Positions 29,392-41,055 are shown, counted from the first letter of the stretch. The stretch: 64,000 nt of DNA from Liquorilactobacillus mali KCTC 3596 = DSM 20444 (GCF_000260415.1 NZ_BACP01000026.1:1-64000); one strand, 5' to 3'. Translations and numbers: made by a program. The notes: generated by a model not told the origin, from the sequence alone.

Positions 29392-30012
29392 TTAACTTAA
29401 TTCTGCACTTATCATGCTAGATAACAGCTTATAGCCACTCTGTAATATCAGTTGACTCTTTTCATGGTTGCCAAGTGCATTCTGCGCTGTTCCTAAAACA
29501 AACTGCCATATTAAACCACTCTTTATTCTAACTACGTCGGTTTTATTTTCAAAAAACTCCAGCAGACTATCAGTCAGTTCTTTTTTTAATTGTTGGTATT
29601 CAGAAATCTTGTAATTATTCTGTACCTGTCCACTATGAATTTCAAAAAAAATAATTGCATTCAAATAACCCTCGTAATTACTCAAGAAATTCTCAAGCGC
29701 CTTCCAAAAGACTGCAAATTGTTGCGTAGAATTTAGAGGATGACTTTCTTGCTGTTGAAGCTGTATCAATTCCAACAGTTGCTTGTACCCGCGCAACATT
29801 ATTTCAAAATATATCTGATTCTTACTATCGAAGTAGGTATACAGCGTCTTCTTACTAAATTCTGCTGCCTTGGCAATTTCAGCAATACTAGTCGCTTCAA
29901 AACCATTTTTAAAAAACTTACTTTCAGCTGCATCTAATAAATCTTGCTTTTTTAATTCACGAATTTCAAATCGACGTTCAATTTGTCCCAAAGTCGTCAC
30001 ACCTATACTCAT
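29392..30012 (-). CDS. TetR/AcrR family transcriptional regulator
   Basis: This 206-residue repressor has the N-terminal helix-turn-helix in ATSIAEIAKAAEFSKKTL and TYFDSKNQIYFEIM, about residues 40-70. The ligand domain is helical. It is divergent from a nucleoside hydrolase gene with about 180 bases between them, in which a palindromic pair of AGTATACT sites lies 22 bases before its start. Autoregulation is therefore likely. The ATG at 30012 has only a weak ribosome binding site. Its targets are unknown, and no efflux gene lies next to it. Confidence 0.88.
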   Translation of the reverse strand: MSIGVTTLGQIERRFEIRELKKQDLLDAAESKFFKNGFEATSIAEIAKAAEFSKKTLYTYFDSKNQIYFEIMLRGYKQLLELIQLQQQESHPLNSTQQFAVFWKALENFLSNYEGYLNAIIFFEIHSGQVQNNYKISEYQQLKKELTDSLLEFFENKTDVVRIKSGLIWQFVLGTAQNALGNHEKSQLILQSGYKLLSSMISAELS

Positions 30013-30033
30013 ATTTTATAAAAGGTAACTCTC

Positions 30034-30062
30034 AGTATACTTTATGTTACTATAAGTATACT
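30034..30062. promoter_or_regulatory. Putative TetR operator
   Basis: AGTATACTT (30034-30042) and AAGTATACT (30054-30062) form a perfect inverted repeat with an 11-base spacer. Each half contains the palindrome AGTATACT, and the two are 20 bases apart centre to centre, about two helical turns. The left copy includes a -10 like TATACT for the tetR promoter, so binding would block tetR. Confidence 0.6.
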
Positions 30063-30133
30063 ACACTAGACTTTTAGTTTCAATTATCTTTAAGTCTTTA
30101 TTCAGCAACCAGACATCTAGTCACTTTTACTAA

Positions 30134-30164
30134 TATTTGGTAAGATATGAATAAATACCAAATA
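30134..30164. promoter_or_regulatory. Inverted repeat before the nucleoside hydrolase
   Basis: TATTTGGTA (30134-30142) and TACCAAATA (30156-30164) form a perfect 9-bp inverted repeat with a 13-base spacer, 27 bases before the ATG at 30191. It differs from the AGTATACT sites, so it may be an operator for another regulator, a hairpin in the leader, or a second TetR class site. Confidence 0.45.
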
Positions 30165-30190
30165 CATATTTGAAATTCTGGAGGCAACAA

Positions 30191-31150
30191 ATGGCTAAAT
30201 ATAAAATGATATTAGACTTAGATACAGGCATCGATGATGCACTAGCATTAGCATATGCACTAGCGGATCAAGACTGTGATTTAATTGGAATCATCGGTTC
30301 TTACGGGAACGTCCTTGTTGAACAGGGCACGCAAAATAGTCTTGACTTGCTTTCATTACTTGGAGCAAGTGGGGTTCCCGTCTATGAAGGATTTTCACAT
30401 TCGTCAACTACTTCAAGCTTCACTGTGCAACCTGTTAGTGCTCGAATTCATGGGAACAACGGTGTAGCAAACTTGGAAATCAATCGTGCCTCGACAAAGG
30501 TCGAAAAGCAGTCCAGTATTGATTTCCTAATTGATGCTGTCCACAAATACAAAAAAGACCTGCTGCTAGTTCCAACTGGTCCACTTACTAATCTAGCTGC
30601 TGCAATCAAGAAGGATCCTACAATTACAAAATTGATTGGTCACGTCACACTGATGGGTGGAGCACTAACAGTTCCTGGCAATGTTAGTCCAGTTTCAGAG
30701 GCAAATATTCATCAAGACCCAGAGGCAGCAAATGATGTGTTCCAATCCGATATTCCTTTAACAATGGTCGGTTTGGACGTTACTACCCGAACGCTCTTAA
30801 CTAATAAAGAAACTGCGATTTGGCGCAATCTTAAGACAAAATCCGGCAGTGTTTATGCTGATCTAGTTGATTACTATATTGATGCTTATAAAGAAACAAA
30901 CCCCCATCTGAACGGCTGCGCTCTTCACGATCCGCTTGCTGTAGCAGCCGCACTTGAGCCAAAACTCCTTGAAACAATCTACTTAAATATGAAAGTAGAT
31001 ACACAAAAACCTTATGAAGGGCGTACAATTGGGGATGAAACTCGCTTGAACTTACCTGCGACAACAACACAAGCAGCTGTTAATGTCGATGTTGATCGTT
31101 TCGTTACAAAATTTATGGAGCGGCTAACAACATTATTTGAGGAACACTAA
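30191..31150 (+). CDS. Nucleoside hydrolase
   Basis: This 319-residue inosine/uridine-preferring nucleoside hydrolase cleaves ribonucleosides to base and ribose in the cytoplasm. The calcium site motif LDLDTGIDDALAL is at the N-terminus, and the metal and substrate histidine region CALHDPLAVAAAL is near residue 240. The GGAGGCAACAA site before the ATG at 30191 decides this start over one seven codons upstream. A small membrane protein follows 13 bases later. The substrate range cannot be told from sequence. Confidence 0.92.
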   Translation: MAKYKMILDLDTGIDDALALAYALADQDCDLIGIIGSYGNVLVEQGTQNSLDLLSLLGASGVPVYEGFSHSSTTSSFTVQPVSARIHGNNGVANLEINRASTKVEKQSSIDFLIDAVHKYKKDLLLVPTGPLTNLAAAIKKDPTITKLIGHVTLMGGALTVPGNVSPVSEANIHQDPEAANDVFQSDIPLTMVGLDVTTRTLLTNKETAIWRNLKTKSGSVYADLVDYYIDAYKETNPHLNGCALHDPLAVAAALEPKLLETIYLNMKVDTQKPYEGRTIGDETRLNLPATTTQAAVNVDVDRFVTKFMERLTTLFEEH

Positions 31151-31163
31151 TTGAGGTGATAAA

Positions 31164-31508
31164 ATGACAAAAGTTGCTTTAGGACTATATATTTTCTGGA
31201 TAATTTTGTTGATACTCAAATATATCTCGATGGAAAAGGATTCTTCTTTTTCATATTTTCGTGTTTTCTTTGGAAAAATTGCTTGGTATCGAAATTCGAG
31301 AGTTCTGATATTATTGATTGGCTTGTTCCTAGTCGAAATCTTTCTTCCACTCAAACAGATATATCTTCTCTTTTTCATCACAGGATGTATAATCATTCTT
31401 ATGACATTTGCCAATTTCAAGTTTAAGGCAGGCAGAATTTGGTCAAATCTGATTGTATTGCTAATTGGTATTTGCGTAACTGGCTTTTCAAGCTTGTTCG
31501 TTTTCTAG
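31164..31508 (+). CDS. Small membrane protein of unknown function
   Basis: This 114-residue protein has about four hydrophobic segments (residues 3-20, 45-60, 65-82 and 92-113) joined by basic loops. TGAGGTGATAAA precedes the ATG. It follows the nucleoside hydrolase by 13 bases, so the two are probably co-transcribed, and it ends before a perfect terminator. No family recognised; a link to nucleoside metabolism is not supported beyond position. Confidence 0.6.
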   Translation: MTKVALGLYIFWIILLILKYISMEKDSSFSYFRVFFGKIAWYRNSRVLILLIGLFLVEIFLPLKQIYLLFFITGCIIILMTFANFKFKAGRIWSNLIVLLIGICVTGFSSLFVF

Positions 31509-31570
31509 AATTGATTAGTTTTATTGAAAAGAAATAAAATTAGTTGTCCTAGCACTAATTTATTGTTCAT

Positions 31571-31616
31571 AAAAAGGAATCAGGTCAAAAGTTAGCGCTC
31601 GACCTGATTCCTTTTT
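31571..31616. terminator. Bidirectional terminator between 31508 and lepA
   Basis: AAAAAGGAATCAGGTC (31571-31586) and GACCTGATTCCTTTTT (31601-31616) pair perfectly over 16 bases, with A and T runs at the ends. It separates the plus-strand unit from lepA and can terminate from both sides. Confidence 0.9.
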
Positions 31617-31653
31617 ATTTCTTATAGAGTATATTATCAGTACTTTAGGTATA

Positions 31654-33477
31654 CTATTCCTCATTTGTTTTTAGGACTGCCATAAATGCTTCTTGTGGTA
31701 CTTCGACGGTCCCAACCGATTTCATCCGTTTCTTACCACGTTTTTGCTTATCCAATAACTTAGCGCGTCGATCAGGATCACCTGTATGGATTCTGGCTGT
31801 AACATCCTTACGGTATGCCTTAATATTTGTCCTAGCTATAATTTTTGCTCCAATTGCGGCTTGAATTGGAATCTCAAAATTTTGCCGCGGAATTATTTCC
31901 TTTAATTTACTCGTAATTACACGTGCTCTTTGTGGTGCAAACTCGCGGTGAGCAATAAAGCTAAGTGCATCAACCTTGTCTCCGTTCAATAAAATATCAA
32001 TCTTCACCAAGTCACCCGCGCGGGTACCATCTAAGTCATAGTCAAGTGAAGCATATCCCTTTGTACTGGACTTCAGCTTATCAAAAAAATCAAAGATTAT
32101 TTCTGAAAGTGGCATCTCATAAATTACATTCACGCGATAATCATCAAGATATTCCATCGTCACAAACTTCCCTCGTTTTGCCTGACAAAGCTCCATGACA
32201 GACCCTACGTAGTCATTAGGAACCATAATTGTTGCCTTCACAAATGGTTCATTGATTGTCTTTATCGCAGTTGCTTCTGGCATTTCCGCAGGGTTGGAAA
32301 CAGTTTTATGACTTCCGTCAGTTAGCTCAACATCATAGGTTACAGATGGAGCAGTTGTAATCAAATCCATATTAAACTCACGTTCAAGTCTTTCTTGGAC
32401 CACATCCATGTGCAGGAGTCCTAAAAAACCACAGCGAAATCCAAATCCTAACGCTGTTGAAGTTTCGGGTTCAAACTCCAGTGCTGCATCATTCAATTGT
32501 AACTTTTCAAGCGCTTCTCTTAGGTCATTGTACTTAGCATTATCAGTTGGATAAAGTCCAGAATAAACCATCGGATTCATCTCACGATAACCTTCTAGCG
32601 CCTTTTCTGCTGGGTTATCTGCACTAGTTACTGTATCACCTACACGCGTATCTTGGATGTCCTTGATACTTGCGGTCAAATACCCAACATCACCGGCCAT
32701 CAACAAATCTCTCTTAATCGGTTTAGGAGAATTAACTCCCACTTCAACGACCTCATACTCTGTTTGACCATTCATCAAACGAATCCGGTCGCCTGCTTCA
32801 ACGGTTCCTTCAAAGACACGAATACTCAAAACAACTCCACGATAATCGTCATATACAGAATCAAAAATTAGTGCCTTCAGTGGGCCATCGATGTTGCCTT
32901 CTGGAGCAGGAATGTCATGAACAATTTTTTCAAGCATTTCTTCAATTCCAATTCCCTGCTTTGCACTCGCCAAAACTGCCTCTGATGCATCGAGACCAAT
33001 CACATCTTCAATCTCTTGCCGAACCACTTCAGGCTGTGCAGAAGGTAAGTCAATCTTATTAATCACAGGCACGATTTCTAGATCATCATCTAAAGCCAGA
33101 TAAACATTGGCCAGCGTTTGAGCTTCAACACCTTGTGCGGCATCGACAACCAAAACCGCCCCTTCACACGCAGCAAGGCTTCTCGAAACTTCATATGAGA
33201 AGTCCACATGACCTGGTGTATCAATCAGATGAAAGATATATGTTTCGCCATCCTTTGCATGATAGTTAAGTTCTACAGCATTCAATTTGATTGTAATTCC
33301 GCGTTCACGTTCTAGTTCCATGGAATCAAGAAGCTGTGCCTGCATTTCTCTTTTTGATACCGTCTCGGTTAATTCTAAAATTCGATCCGCTAAAGTAGAT
33401 TTTCCGTGATCGATATGCGCCACAATTGAGAAATTGCGAATTCTTTTTTGCCGCTCCTTTAATAATTCAACATCCAT
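31654..33477 (-). CDS. lepA: Elongation factor 4 (LepA)
   Basis: This 607-residue ribosome-associated translational GTPase back-translocates stalled ribosomes and aids 30S biogenesis. G1 is AHIDHGKST near residue 20, G3 is DTPGHVDF and G4 is NKIDLP. Domains II-V follow, and the C-terminal domain is recognised in [16 protein letters not shown]. It is downstream of dnaJ but has its own promoter at 33520-33548. Confidence 0.97.
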   Translation of the reverse strand: MDVELLKERQKRIRNFSIVAHIDHGKSTLADRILELTETVSKREMQAQLLDSMELERERGITIKLNAVELNYHAKDGETYIFHLIDTPGHVDFSYEVSRSLAACEGAVLVVDAAQGVEAQTLANVYLALDDDLEIVPVINKIDLPSAQPEVVRQEIEDVIGLDASEAVLASAKQGIGIEEMLEKIVHDIPAPEGNIDGPLKALIFDSVYDDYRGVVLSIRVFEGTVEAGDRIRLMNGQTEYEVVEVGVNSPKPIKRDLLMAGDVGYLTASIKDIQDTRVGDTVTSADNPAEKALEGYREMNPMVYSGLYPTDNAKYNDLREALEKLQLNDAALEFEPETSTALGFGFRCGFLGLLHMDVVQERLEREFNMDLITTAPSVTYDVELTDGSHKTVSNPAEMPEATAIKTINEPFVKATIMVPNDYVGSVMELCQAKRGKFVTMEYLDDYRVNVIYEMPLSEIIFDFFDKLKSSTKGYASLDYDLDGTRAGDLVKIDILLNGDKVDALSFIAHREFAPQRARVITSKLKEIIPRQNFEIPIQAAIGAKIIARTNIKAYRKDVTARIHTGDPDRRAKLLDKQKRGKKRMKSVGTVEVPQEAFMAVLKTNEE

Positions 33478-33519
33478 GCATTAATTCCTACTTTCTTACT
33501 CGAAATGTTCTTAGATTCA

Positions 33520-33548
33520 ATTATAGCAAGCCGTCATACTAAATACAA
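33520..33548 (-). promoter_or_regulatory. Promoter of lepA
   Basis: TTGTAT (33543-33548) and TATAAT (33520-33525) are 17 bases apart on the minus strand, 43 bases before the lepA start. Confidence 0.7.
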
Positions 33549-33573
33549 CGCACCAAGAAATTACATACAAATA

Positions 33574-33615
33574 AAGCCTAGCTTAATTTAGTAATACTAA
33601 AAATCAAGCTAGACT
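33574..33615 (-). terminator. Terminator after dnaJ
   Basis: AGTCTAGCTT and AAGCTAGGCTT flank an AT-rich hairpin (arms 33606-33615 and 33574-33584) followed by TTATTT on the minus strand. It follows the dnaJ stop (33623) by eight bases. Confidence 0.75.
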
Positions 33616-33622
33616 CTATTTA

Positions 33623-34765
33623 CTATTTCTTATGTTTCTTTAACCTATCAAAAATTGATTCATTTTGTGTTTTTTCTCCGCTGGCTTCAGCAAAAGCGCG
33701 CAATGCCTCTTTTTGTTTCTGGTTCAAGCCCTTTGGAGTTCGAATCTTAACGGTAACTTGCTGGTCACCATTACCATTGCCACGAAGATATGGTGCTCCT
33801 TTACCACGCAGCCTAAAGGCCGTTCCTGATTGAGTTCCAGCTGGCACCTTCATCTTTACGTCACCATGAACAGTTTTAACTGTAACTTCGTCTCCCAATG
33901 CTGCCTGAACAAAACTAATCGGCATTTCAAAGAAGATATTTGCTCCATCTCGCTTAAAGATTTTGCTTGGAGCAACATTGAAGATAACATATAAATCGCC
34001 ATAAGGTCCACCGTTCTCACCAGCTTCACCTTGTCCTTGCAGACGCATCTGGTTTCCGTCTTCGACTCCTGCTGGAATTGAAACTTCAACCTCATGTTTT
34101 TCATGGACGTGACCATCACCATGACAAGTCTCACACTTATCTTTGATGATCTTACCTGTACCATGGCACACATCACATTCTTGCTGCGTAACAACTTGTC
34201 CAAGCGGTGTTGATCTCTTAACACGAACTACACCACTACCACCACAGTGTGAACAATTTTCTGGGGTAGTCCCAGGTTTAGCACCACTGCCACCACATGT
34301 CTTGCAAAGAGCTTCCCTAGTATATTGAATACTTGTCTTCTTACCAAAGATTGCCTCTTCAAAAGTCAAATCCATCTCGTATTGTAGATCCCGTCCTTGC
34401 CTTGGAGCGTTAGGATTACGTGATGCAGAACCACCGCCGCCAAAGAAAGAACTGAAAATATCCTCAAATCCGCCGCCACCAAAGTCGCCGAATCCACCAC
34501 TAAATCCACCATTTTGTCCTGAGAATCCACCAAAACCTTGTTGACCACCAGTCGAACCATACTGATCAAATTGGGCTTTCTTTTGAGGATCACTGAGAAT
34601 TTCGTATGCTTCATTAATCTCTTTGAATTTCTCTTCTGCACCTGGTTCTTTGTTCAAGTCTGGATGATACTTCTTAGATAGCTTACGATAAGCTTTCTTA
34701 ATATCAGCGGCAGAGGCATCTTTGGATACACCCAAAACCTCATACGGATTTCTGATTTCTGCCAT
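33623..34765 (-). CDS. dnaJ: Chaperone protein DnaJ
   Basis: This 380-residue Hsp40 stimulates DnaK ATPase and delivers unfolded substrates. The J domain carries HPD (KYHPDLNKE near residue 34). A G/F-rich linker (about residues 70-125) follows, then four CxxCxGxG zinc repeats ([32 protein letters not shown]), then the C-terminal client domain. It is separated from dnaK by a terminator-like stem, so its level may be lower than that of dnaK. Confidence 0.98.
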   Translation of the reverse strand: MAEIRNPYEVLGVSKDASAADIKKAYRKLSKKYHPDLNKEPGAEEKFKEINEAYEILSDPQKKAQFDQYGSTGGQQGFGGFSGQNGGFSGGFGDFGGGGFEDIFSSFFGGGGSASRNPNAPRQGRDLQYEMDLTFEEAIFGKKTSIQYTREALCKTCGGSGAKPGTTPENCSHCGGSGVVRVKRSTPLGQVVTQQECDVCHGTGKIIKDKCETCHGDGHVHEKHEVEVSIPAGVEDGNQMRLQGQGEAGENGGPYGDLYVIFNVAPSKIFKRDGANIFFEMPISFVQAALGDEVTVKTVHGDVKMKVPAGTQSGTAFRLRGKGAPYLRGNGNGDQQVTVKIRTPKGLNQKQKEALRAFAEASGEKTQNESIFDRLKKHKK

Positions 34766-34823
34766 TTTTACCCTCCATCATAAATAAGATGTTTGTTTAG
34801 CCTAGCGTAACATAGTAATAGCT

Positions 34824-34860
34824 AAATAAAAAGCCAAAGTCCAAACATGGTCTTTGACTT
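34824..34860 (-). terminator. Stem between dnaK and dnaJ (partial terminator)
   Basis: AAGTCAAAGACC (34849-34860 complement) pairs with GGACTTTGGCTT (34831-34842 complement) with one mismatch and a T-rich tail. Lying in the 110-base dnaK-dnaJ gap, it may attenuate dnaJ or process the mRNA. Confidence 0.6.
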
Positions 34861-34875
34861 CTTATCAGCTAGCGA

Positions 34876-36744
<1,869 letters not shown>

Positions 36745-36760
36745 TCAAAAATTTTTAAAT

Positions 36761-37411
36761 TTATTGTGCAACAACTACCATTGCAGGTCGTAATACACGA
36801 TCCTTCAACATATAGCCATCTTGGAATACTTCAATCACAGTCTCAGCCTTCTGGCCTTTTTCAGCCGGAATAGACTTGACAGCTTGATGAAGCGTTGGAT
36901 CAAAGGCCTGTCCAAGTGCTTCAATCTTTGTCACATTATTTGCCTTCAACGCCTTCTCCATGTCATTGAAGACAAGTTCAATACCTCTTTTTAACTGCTT
37001 AGAGGCATCGTCAGTGACTTCAATTTGCAATGCACGATTTAAGTTATCAATGACTGGAAGAACATCTTTAGCAAGACTCTGACCGTCATAACGCAATAAT
37101 TTTTCCTGCTCTTTTTTGAATCTTGTGTGCATATTAGCCATTTCAGCTTCAGCCCTCAAATACTTATCTTCAAAGCTATCACATTTTTTTTGAAGTTCTG
37201 CTACTTTTTGTTTTAATTCATCTTTTTCAGAATCTTCATCATCAGTAGCAGGTTCTTCAGAAGACTCTTTTTTTGCTTCTTTTTCATCAACTTCTGCAGT
37301 TGCTTTCTTCTCATCAACTTCAGGAGTCGTTTTGTTTTTGACAGGCTCTTCTGAAGCTTCTTCGTTAGTCTTCAGAGTTTGCTTTTCTTCGCTTCCCTTT
37401 TGTTCTGACAA
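36761..37411 (-). CDS. grpE: Nucleotide exchange factor GrpE
   Basis: GrpE is a 216-residue dimer that releases ADP from DnaK. The C-terminal beta domain is seen in LGQAFDPTLHQAVKSIP and in VFQDGYMLKDRVLRPAMV. The N-terminal 65 residues are acidic, low complexity and include VDEKKA and VDEKEA repeats; such tails are variable in GrpE. A long coiled coil lies between residues 60 and 150. It follows hrcA by 15 bases. Confidence 0.96.
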   Translation of the reverse strand: MSEQKGSEEKQTLKTNEEASEEPVKNKTTPEVDEKKATAEVDEKEAKKESSEEPATDDEDSEKDELKQKVAELQKKCDSFEDKYLRAEAEMANMHTRFKKEQEKLLRYDGQSLAKDVLPVIDNLNRALQIEVTDDASKQLKRGIELVFNDMEKALKANNVTKIEALGQAFDPTLHQAVKSIPAEKGQKAETVIEVFQDGYMLKDRVLRPAMVVVAQ

Positions 37412-37426
37412 ACAGACACCCCTTTT

Positions 37427-38461
37427 CTAATCATCATAAAAACTATAGTAATCTAATAATTTACGTGCCAATTCTTCTTGGAATGTCTGAACCAGACCAA
37501 TCATCTTTGAATATGGCATATTTGTCGGACCAAGCAGAGCAATCAATCCTTGTCCATGCTGTGCTACATCATAAGTGGTCGAAATCAAGCTATAATTACT
37601 TAACGAACTATTAGTCAGCTCATCTCCTATTTTCACTTGGATCGTACCCGTTGGATTACCAATCAAGTTATTGATATCCTCAGAATGCTCAATCAGAGAA
37701 TAAAGTTCCTTAATCTGACTGACATCTGCCTCACCAACAAAATTCAGCAAATTCAACTTGCCACTCACAAAGAATTGCTCGCGCGCCGATCGCTCCAGGA
37801 TATTCCCAAAAATATCGAGAAATCCCACAGGTCTTTGAACATAATGCAATAACAGAGGAATTGTCTCATGTAGTCTTTCAATCACCTGATCAAGAGGCAA
37901 TCCAACAATTCTATCATTGACCACACGAATCACTGCTTCGATTTCATCGCCACCCAATCCTCTAGGAACATTAAAGAGTTGACTCTCAACATTTCCATCA
38001 CTAGTAACCAGCATCATCATCAGCTGCTGATTACCAAGTGGAAGAACTTTGAACCCTTGAAACTTAATATTTTTTGCCTCGGGCTTAAAAGTAATCGCAG
38101 TATAGTTGGTCATATCAGAGAGTATTTTCGCGGATTCAGCAACAATCTCATCAATCTTGTAGAAATTATTGCCAAATGACGAACGGATATCCTCCAGTTG
38201 TTCTTGATTAACAGTATCAGGTTTTACAAGATTATCAATATAATAACGATAACCCTTCAAAGTTGGTACCCTGCCCGAAGAAGAATGTTCTTTATTAATA
38301 AATCCCAAGTGCTCCAATGCCACCATCTCATTACGAATAGTCGCAGAGCTAACTTGCATCGGTAACTGTTCACCTAAGGATTTCGAACCAACAGGTCTTC
38401 CAACAGTCGTATAATCCTGAATTATCGCCTCAAGAATTAACAATTGTCTCTCAGTAAGCAT
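37427..38461 (-). CDS. hrcA: Heat-inducible transcription repressor HrcA
   Basis: HrcA (344 residues from the ATG at 38461) represses the dnaK and groE operons by binding CIRCE. The N-terminal winged helix contains GRPVGSKSLGEQLPMQVSSA and ATIRNEMVALEHLGF. The C-terminal domain includes the conserved HEHSEDINNLIG-type region. The RBS is GAGGTGA, just inside the CIRCE-proximal leader. A frame seven codons longer would extend over the ribosome binding site and into CIRCE and is rejected. It autoregulates. Confidence 0.97.
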   Translation of the reverse strand: MLTERQLLILEAIIQDYTTVGRPVGSKSLGEQLPMQVSSATIRNEMVALEHLGFINKEHSSSGRVPTLKGYRYYIDNLVKPDTVNQEQLEDIRSSFGNNFYKIDEIVAESAKILSDMTNYTAITFKPEAKNIKFQGFKVLPLGNQQLMMMLVTSDGNVESQLFNVPRGLGGDEIEAVIRVVNDRIVGLPLDQVIERLHETIPLLLHYVQRPVGFLDIFGNILERSAREQFFVSGKLNLLNFVGEADVSQIKELYSLIEHSEDINNLIGNPTGTIQVKIGDELTNSSLSNYSLISTTYDVAQHGQGLIALLGPTNMPYSKMIGLVQTFQEELARKLLDYYSFYDD

Positions 38462-38475
38462 TTCAATCACCTCGA

Positions 38476-38502
38476 TTAGCACTTAATGTCCTAGAGTGCT
38501 AA
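38476..38502. promoter_or_regulatory. CIRCE operator of hrcA-grpE-dnaK
   Basis: The minus strand reads TTAGCACTC, nine bases, AAGTGCTAA. The left arm on the plus strand (TTAGCACTT) has one mismatch to the canonical TTAGCACTC; the right arm GAGTGCTAA (38494-38502) is perfect. Spacing and position (15 bases before the hrcA ATG) are typical. It is the binding site for HrcA. Confidence 0.95.
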
Positions 38503-38512
38503 GTCAATTATT

Positions 38513-38541
38513 AATATACAAGAACTACTTAAATAAGTCAA
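38513..38541 (-). promoter_or_regulatory. Promoter of the hrcA operon
   Basis: TTGACT (38536-38541) and TATATT (38513-38518) are 17 bases apart, immediately upstream of CIRCE, so HrcA would block early transcription. Confidence 0.8.
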
Positions 38542-38560
38542 GAAATGACGCCCATTTATC

Positions 38561-39511
38561 TTATATTTCTCTTGCTTTCTTAAAATAATTTCGCGTATTT
38601 TCTTCATCTTTTTTCAACTGTGCTATTAGTCCTGCCGCACCATTATACTTAACTTGTCCTCTTAATCTCTTATACCAATCAACCACTACATTTTCATTGT
38701 ATACCATCTGCGAAAAATCAAGTAAATTAATCTCAATGGTCACCTCTCTGCCTTCACCAAAAGTTTCATTACGTCCAATTGATGCCATTCCTAAAACATT
38801 TTTTCCAACAATCGCGACCCTAACAGCATATATTCCTTCCGCCGGTAGCATCTCTCGAGGATCTACCGCAACATTGATTGTAGGAAAACCAAGCTCACGA
38901 CCTCTTTGTTCACCATGAACGACTTTACCGTTATTTTGGTAATGGTAACCTAAAAGTTCATTCGCAAACTCAATGTCTCCATTCAAAAGTGCCTTGCGAA
39001 TTCGTGTCGAACTAATCTTTTGATCCTTATCATTTAAGTATTTTACTTCAATAACTTCAAAGCGATTTTTTGCATATTCTGCAAGGATTTGCATATTTGC
39101 AATGTCTTGCTTGCCATACGTATAATCTGAACCCGCAACAATTGCCTGTGCATTCAACCCTGCCATATATTTATCAACAAATTCTTGTGGCCCCATCTTG
39201 ACTAGTAAATCATTCAATGAGACTACATACACTATATCGGCACCCAGTGCTTCAAAAAGTCTATTTTTTTGTTCTAAAATAGTCAGATATTTAACATCTT
39301 GTGGTTTCACTCCTTTAAAAGGAATTGAGGGATGCATGTTTAGTGTCATCACGGCTAATTTTACATTCCGCTTTCTGGCCTCAGCTTTTGCACGGCGGAT
39401 AACCGCTTGGTGTCCACGGTGCACACCATCAAAAAAACCTAGTGCCAAAACAATATCTCCTGTGGGCAATATTGACTTGTTAAAAGGTTCTACTAAGTTG
39501 ATTACTTGCAC
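38561..39511 (-). CDS. ribF: Bifunctional riboflavin kinase/FAD synthetase
   Basis: This 316-residue enzyme makes FMN and FAD from riboflavin. The N-terminal adenylyltransferase has GFFDGVHRGHQ near residue 26 and SSTRIR near residue 164. The C-terminal flavokinase has GRELGFPTINV and the NFGEGREVTIEINLLDF-like metal site. It follows truB by 13 bases, a conserved lactobacillus pair. Confidence 0.96.
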   Translation of the reverse strand: MQVINLVEPFNKSILPTGDIVLALGFFDGVHRGHQAVIRRAKAEARKRNVKLAVMTLNMHPSIPFKGVKPQDVKYLTILEQKNRLFEALGADIVYVVSLNDLLVKMGPQEFVDKYMAGLNAQAIVAGSDYTYGKQDIANMQILAEYAKNRFEVIEVKYLNDKDQKISSTRIRKALLNGDIEFANELLGYHYQNNGKVVHGEQRGRELGFPTINVAVDPREMLPAEGIYAVRVAIVGKNVLGMASIGRNETFGEGREVTIEINLLDFSQMVYNENVVVDWYKRLRGQVKYNGAAGLIAQLKKDEENTRNYFKKAREI

Positions 39512-39524
39512 TTTCTATTCTCCT

Positions 39525-40433
39525 CTAAGTTAAATCAATCATTTGTTCAGGTTGATATCTTTTTTTCTCTTCATTGTAACGATAGATACATCTAGCTCTA
39601 TTTTGATACATCAAAACTATTTTTTCAGCTGTACCATTAACTTCATCAGGAAATAGGAACCCACCATTTCTAATGATTTCCCATTGTTTCTCATTTAATT
39701 CAATATGAAAATATTTTTGTAAGGCATAATCAACTGGATAAAGTCGCTCCTCAAGATTACCGCTCTTTGCAGCCTGCTCCAACTCACTAATTTTAACAGC
39801 TTGCCCAATTGTGAAACCACCACTTGATAAGCGTGATAAATCAGACATGACGGCTGGAACACCCAGCTTGCGGCCTAAGTCGACAGCCAAAGTTCTGATA
39901 TATGTTCCCTTTCCACAACCGACTTCAAAATAGATTTTCTGATACCCACTTTTTGAGTCAAAAACAGTTTTGTTAGTCTGTTTGAAATACTCAATATGAA
40001 CATTTCTCTCAGGACGTTCCACTGAATCCCCAGAACGTGCATAATCATATAATCTGCGACCCTTAACCTTAATTGCAGAATACATTGGCGGAATTTGAAT
40101 CAAGTCACCAGTTAACTCGTCCATTTTATCATTAATTTCTTCACTAGTGAATGGTTCGTCCAATAATCTTTTATCAACAATTTCACCATCAAGATCCTCA
40201 GTTGTTGTTGAAAATCCTAGTGTGATTTCCCCAATATAGATTTTGCCTGAATCCATTAAATAATTAACTACTTTCGTTGCTTTGCCAACACAAATAGGTA
40301 ATACTCCATCAACATTCGGATCAAGTGTCCCACTATGTCCAATCCGTCTCATTTTGAAGATTTTTCTGCATTTAAAAACACAGTCAGTACTTGTCATTCC
40401 ACGTTCTTTATATACTGGAATAATTCCGTCCAT
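39525..40433 (-). CDS. truB: tRNA pseudouridine(55) synthase
   Basis: TruB isomerises U55 in the T loop of tRNAs. The 302-residue sequence from the ATG at 40433 has the catalytic aspartate in GHSGTLDPNVDGVL near residue 38 and a C-terminal PUA domain. GGGGAGGAAG precedes this ATG, so the in-frame upstream start at 40448 is rejected. Its promoter is not clear. It is separated from rbfA by about 220 bases that contain a palindrome at 40466-40520. Confidence 0.95.
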   Translation of the reverse strand: MDGIIPVYKERGMTSTDCVFKCRKIFKMRRIGHSGTLDPNVDGVLPICVGKATKVVNYLMDSGKIYIGEITLGFSTTTEDLDGEIVDKRLLDEPFTSEEINDKMDELTGDLIQIPPMYSAIKVKGRRLYDYARSGDSVERPERNVHIEYFKQTNKTVFDSKSGYQKIYFEVGCGKGTYIRTLAVDLGRKLGVPAVMSDLSRLSSGGFTIGQAVKISELEQAAKSGNLEERLYPVDYALQKYFHIELNEKQWEIIRNGGFLFPDEVNGTAEKIVLMYQNRARCIYRYNEEKKRYQPEQMIDLT

Positions 40434-40465
40434 TTTCTTCCTCCCCAAATACTATAAAATCATTA

Positions 40466-40520
40466 AAAAGAAAGGGACTGTAACAAAACAAACGTTTTGT
40501 GGCAGCCCCTTTCTTTTAAA
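40466..40520. terminator. Palindrome between rbfA and truB
   Basis: The plus strand reads AAAGAAAGGGACTGTAACAAAAC, a short loop, then GTTTTGTGGCAGCCCCTTTCTTT: stem arms about 40470-40489 and 40494-40513. It can form on either strand and is a good terminator for rbfA reading leftward (minus). It is the best-preserved member of the dispersed family. Confidence 0.8.
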
Positions 40521-40668
40521 CGTATTCCAAAAGTCAGTCCTCATTATGCCTAATCACTCATGACAACAAAAAATATTTTGTTTGTAATTTTATGACGGAC
40601 AGCAGACTCTAACTCTTGTTACGCTTCTTTTAATTTCAAAGCCATCAACGCTCAAAAAAAACAACTTC

Positions 40669-41025
40669 TTAATCTTTGGGATGATTTAACTTATTTAAAA
40701 GTTCATCAATATGATCTCCATATTGAACTGAGCGATCTCGTTCAAAAATCAACTCAGGAGTCACATAGATACTCAACCTAGAACCTAATTCTCGACGAAT
40801 CAGCCCCTTGGCTTTCTCCAAACCAATCTGTGTTTTTTCACCATCAGATGCAAGTTCAGACAGAATACTATAATAAATGGTTGCTTGCTGCAAGTCACCA
40901 GTAACTTCGACCCCTGTAATTGTAATGCCCTGAACTCGCGGATCACGAACTCTTTTCATCAAAATATCGGTTACTTCTCGTTGGATTTCTTGAGATAAAC
41001 GACCAACACGATAATTTTGTGCCAT
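40669..41025 (-). CDS. rbfA: 30S ribosome-binding factor RbfA
   Basis: RbfA is a 118-residue cold-shock and 30S maturation factor that binds the 5' end of 16S rRNA. The start MAQNYRVGRLSQEIQREVT and the KH-type segment are characteristic. The ATG at 41025 has GGAGGAGAA; the in-frame ATG five codons earlier covers this site. It follows infB by 30 bases, as usual in Bacilli. Confidence 0.95.
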   Translation of the reverse strand: MAQNYRVGRLSQEIQREVTDILMKRVRDPRVQGITITGVEVTGDLQQATIYYSILSELASDGEKTQIGLEKAKGLIRRELGSRLSIYVTPELIFERDRSVQYGDHIDELLNKLNHPKD

Positions 41026-41055
41026 TGCGTTCTCCTCCATCTAATTCTTAATTAA

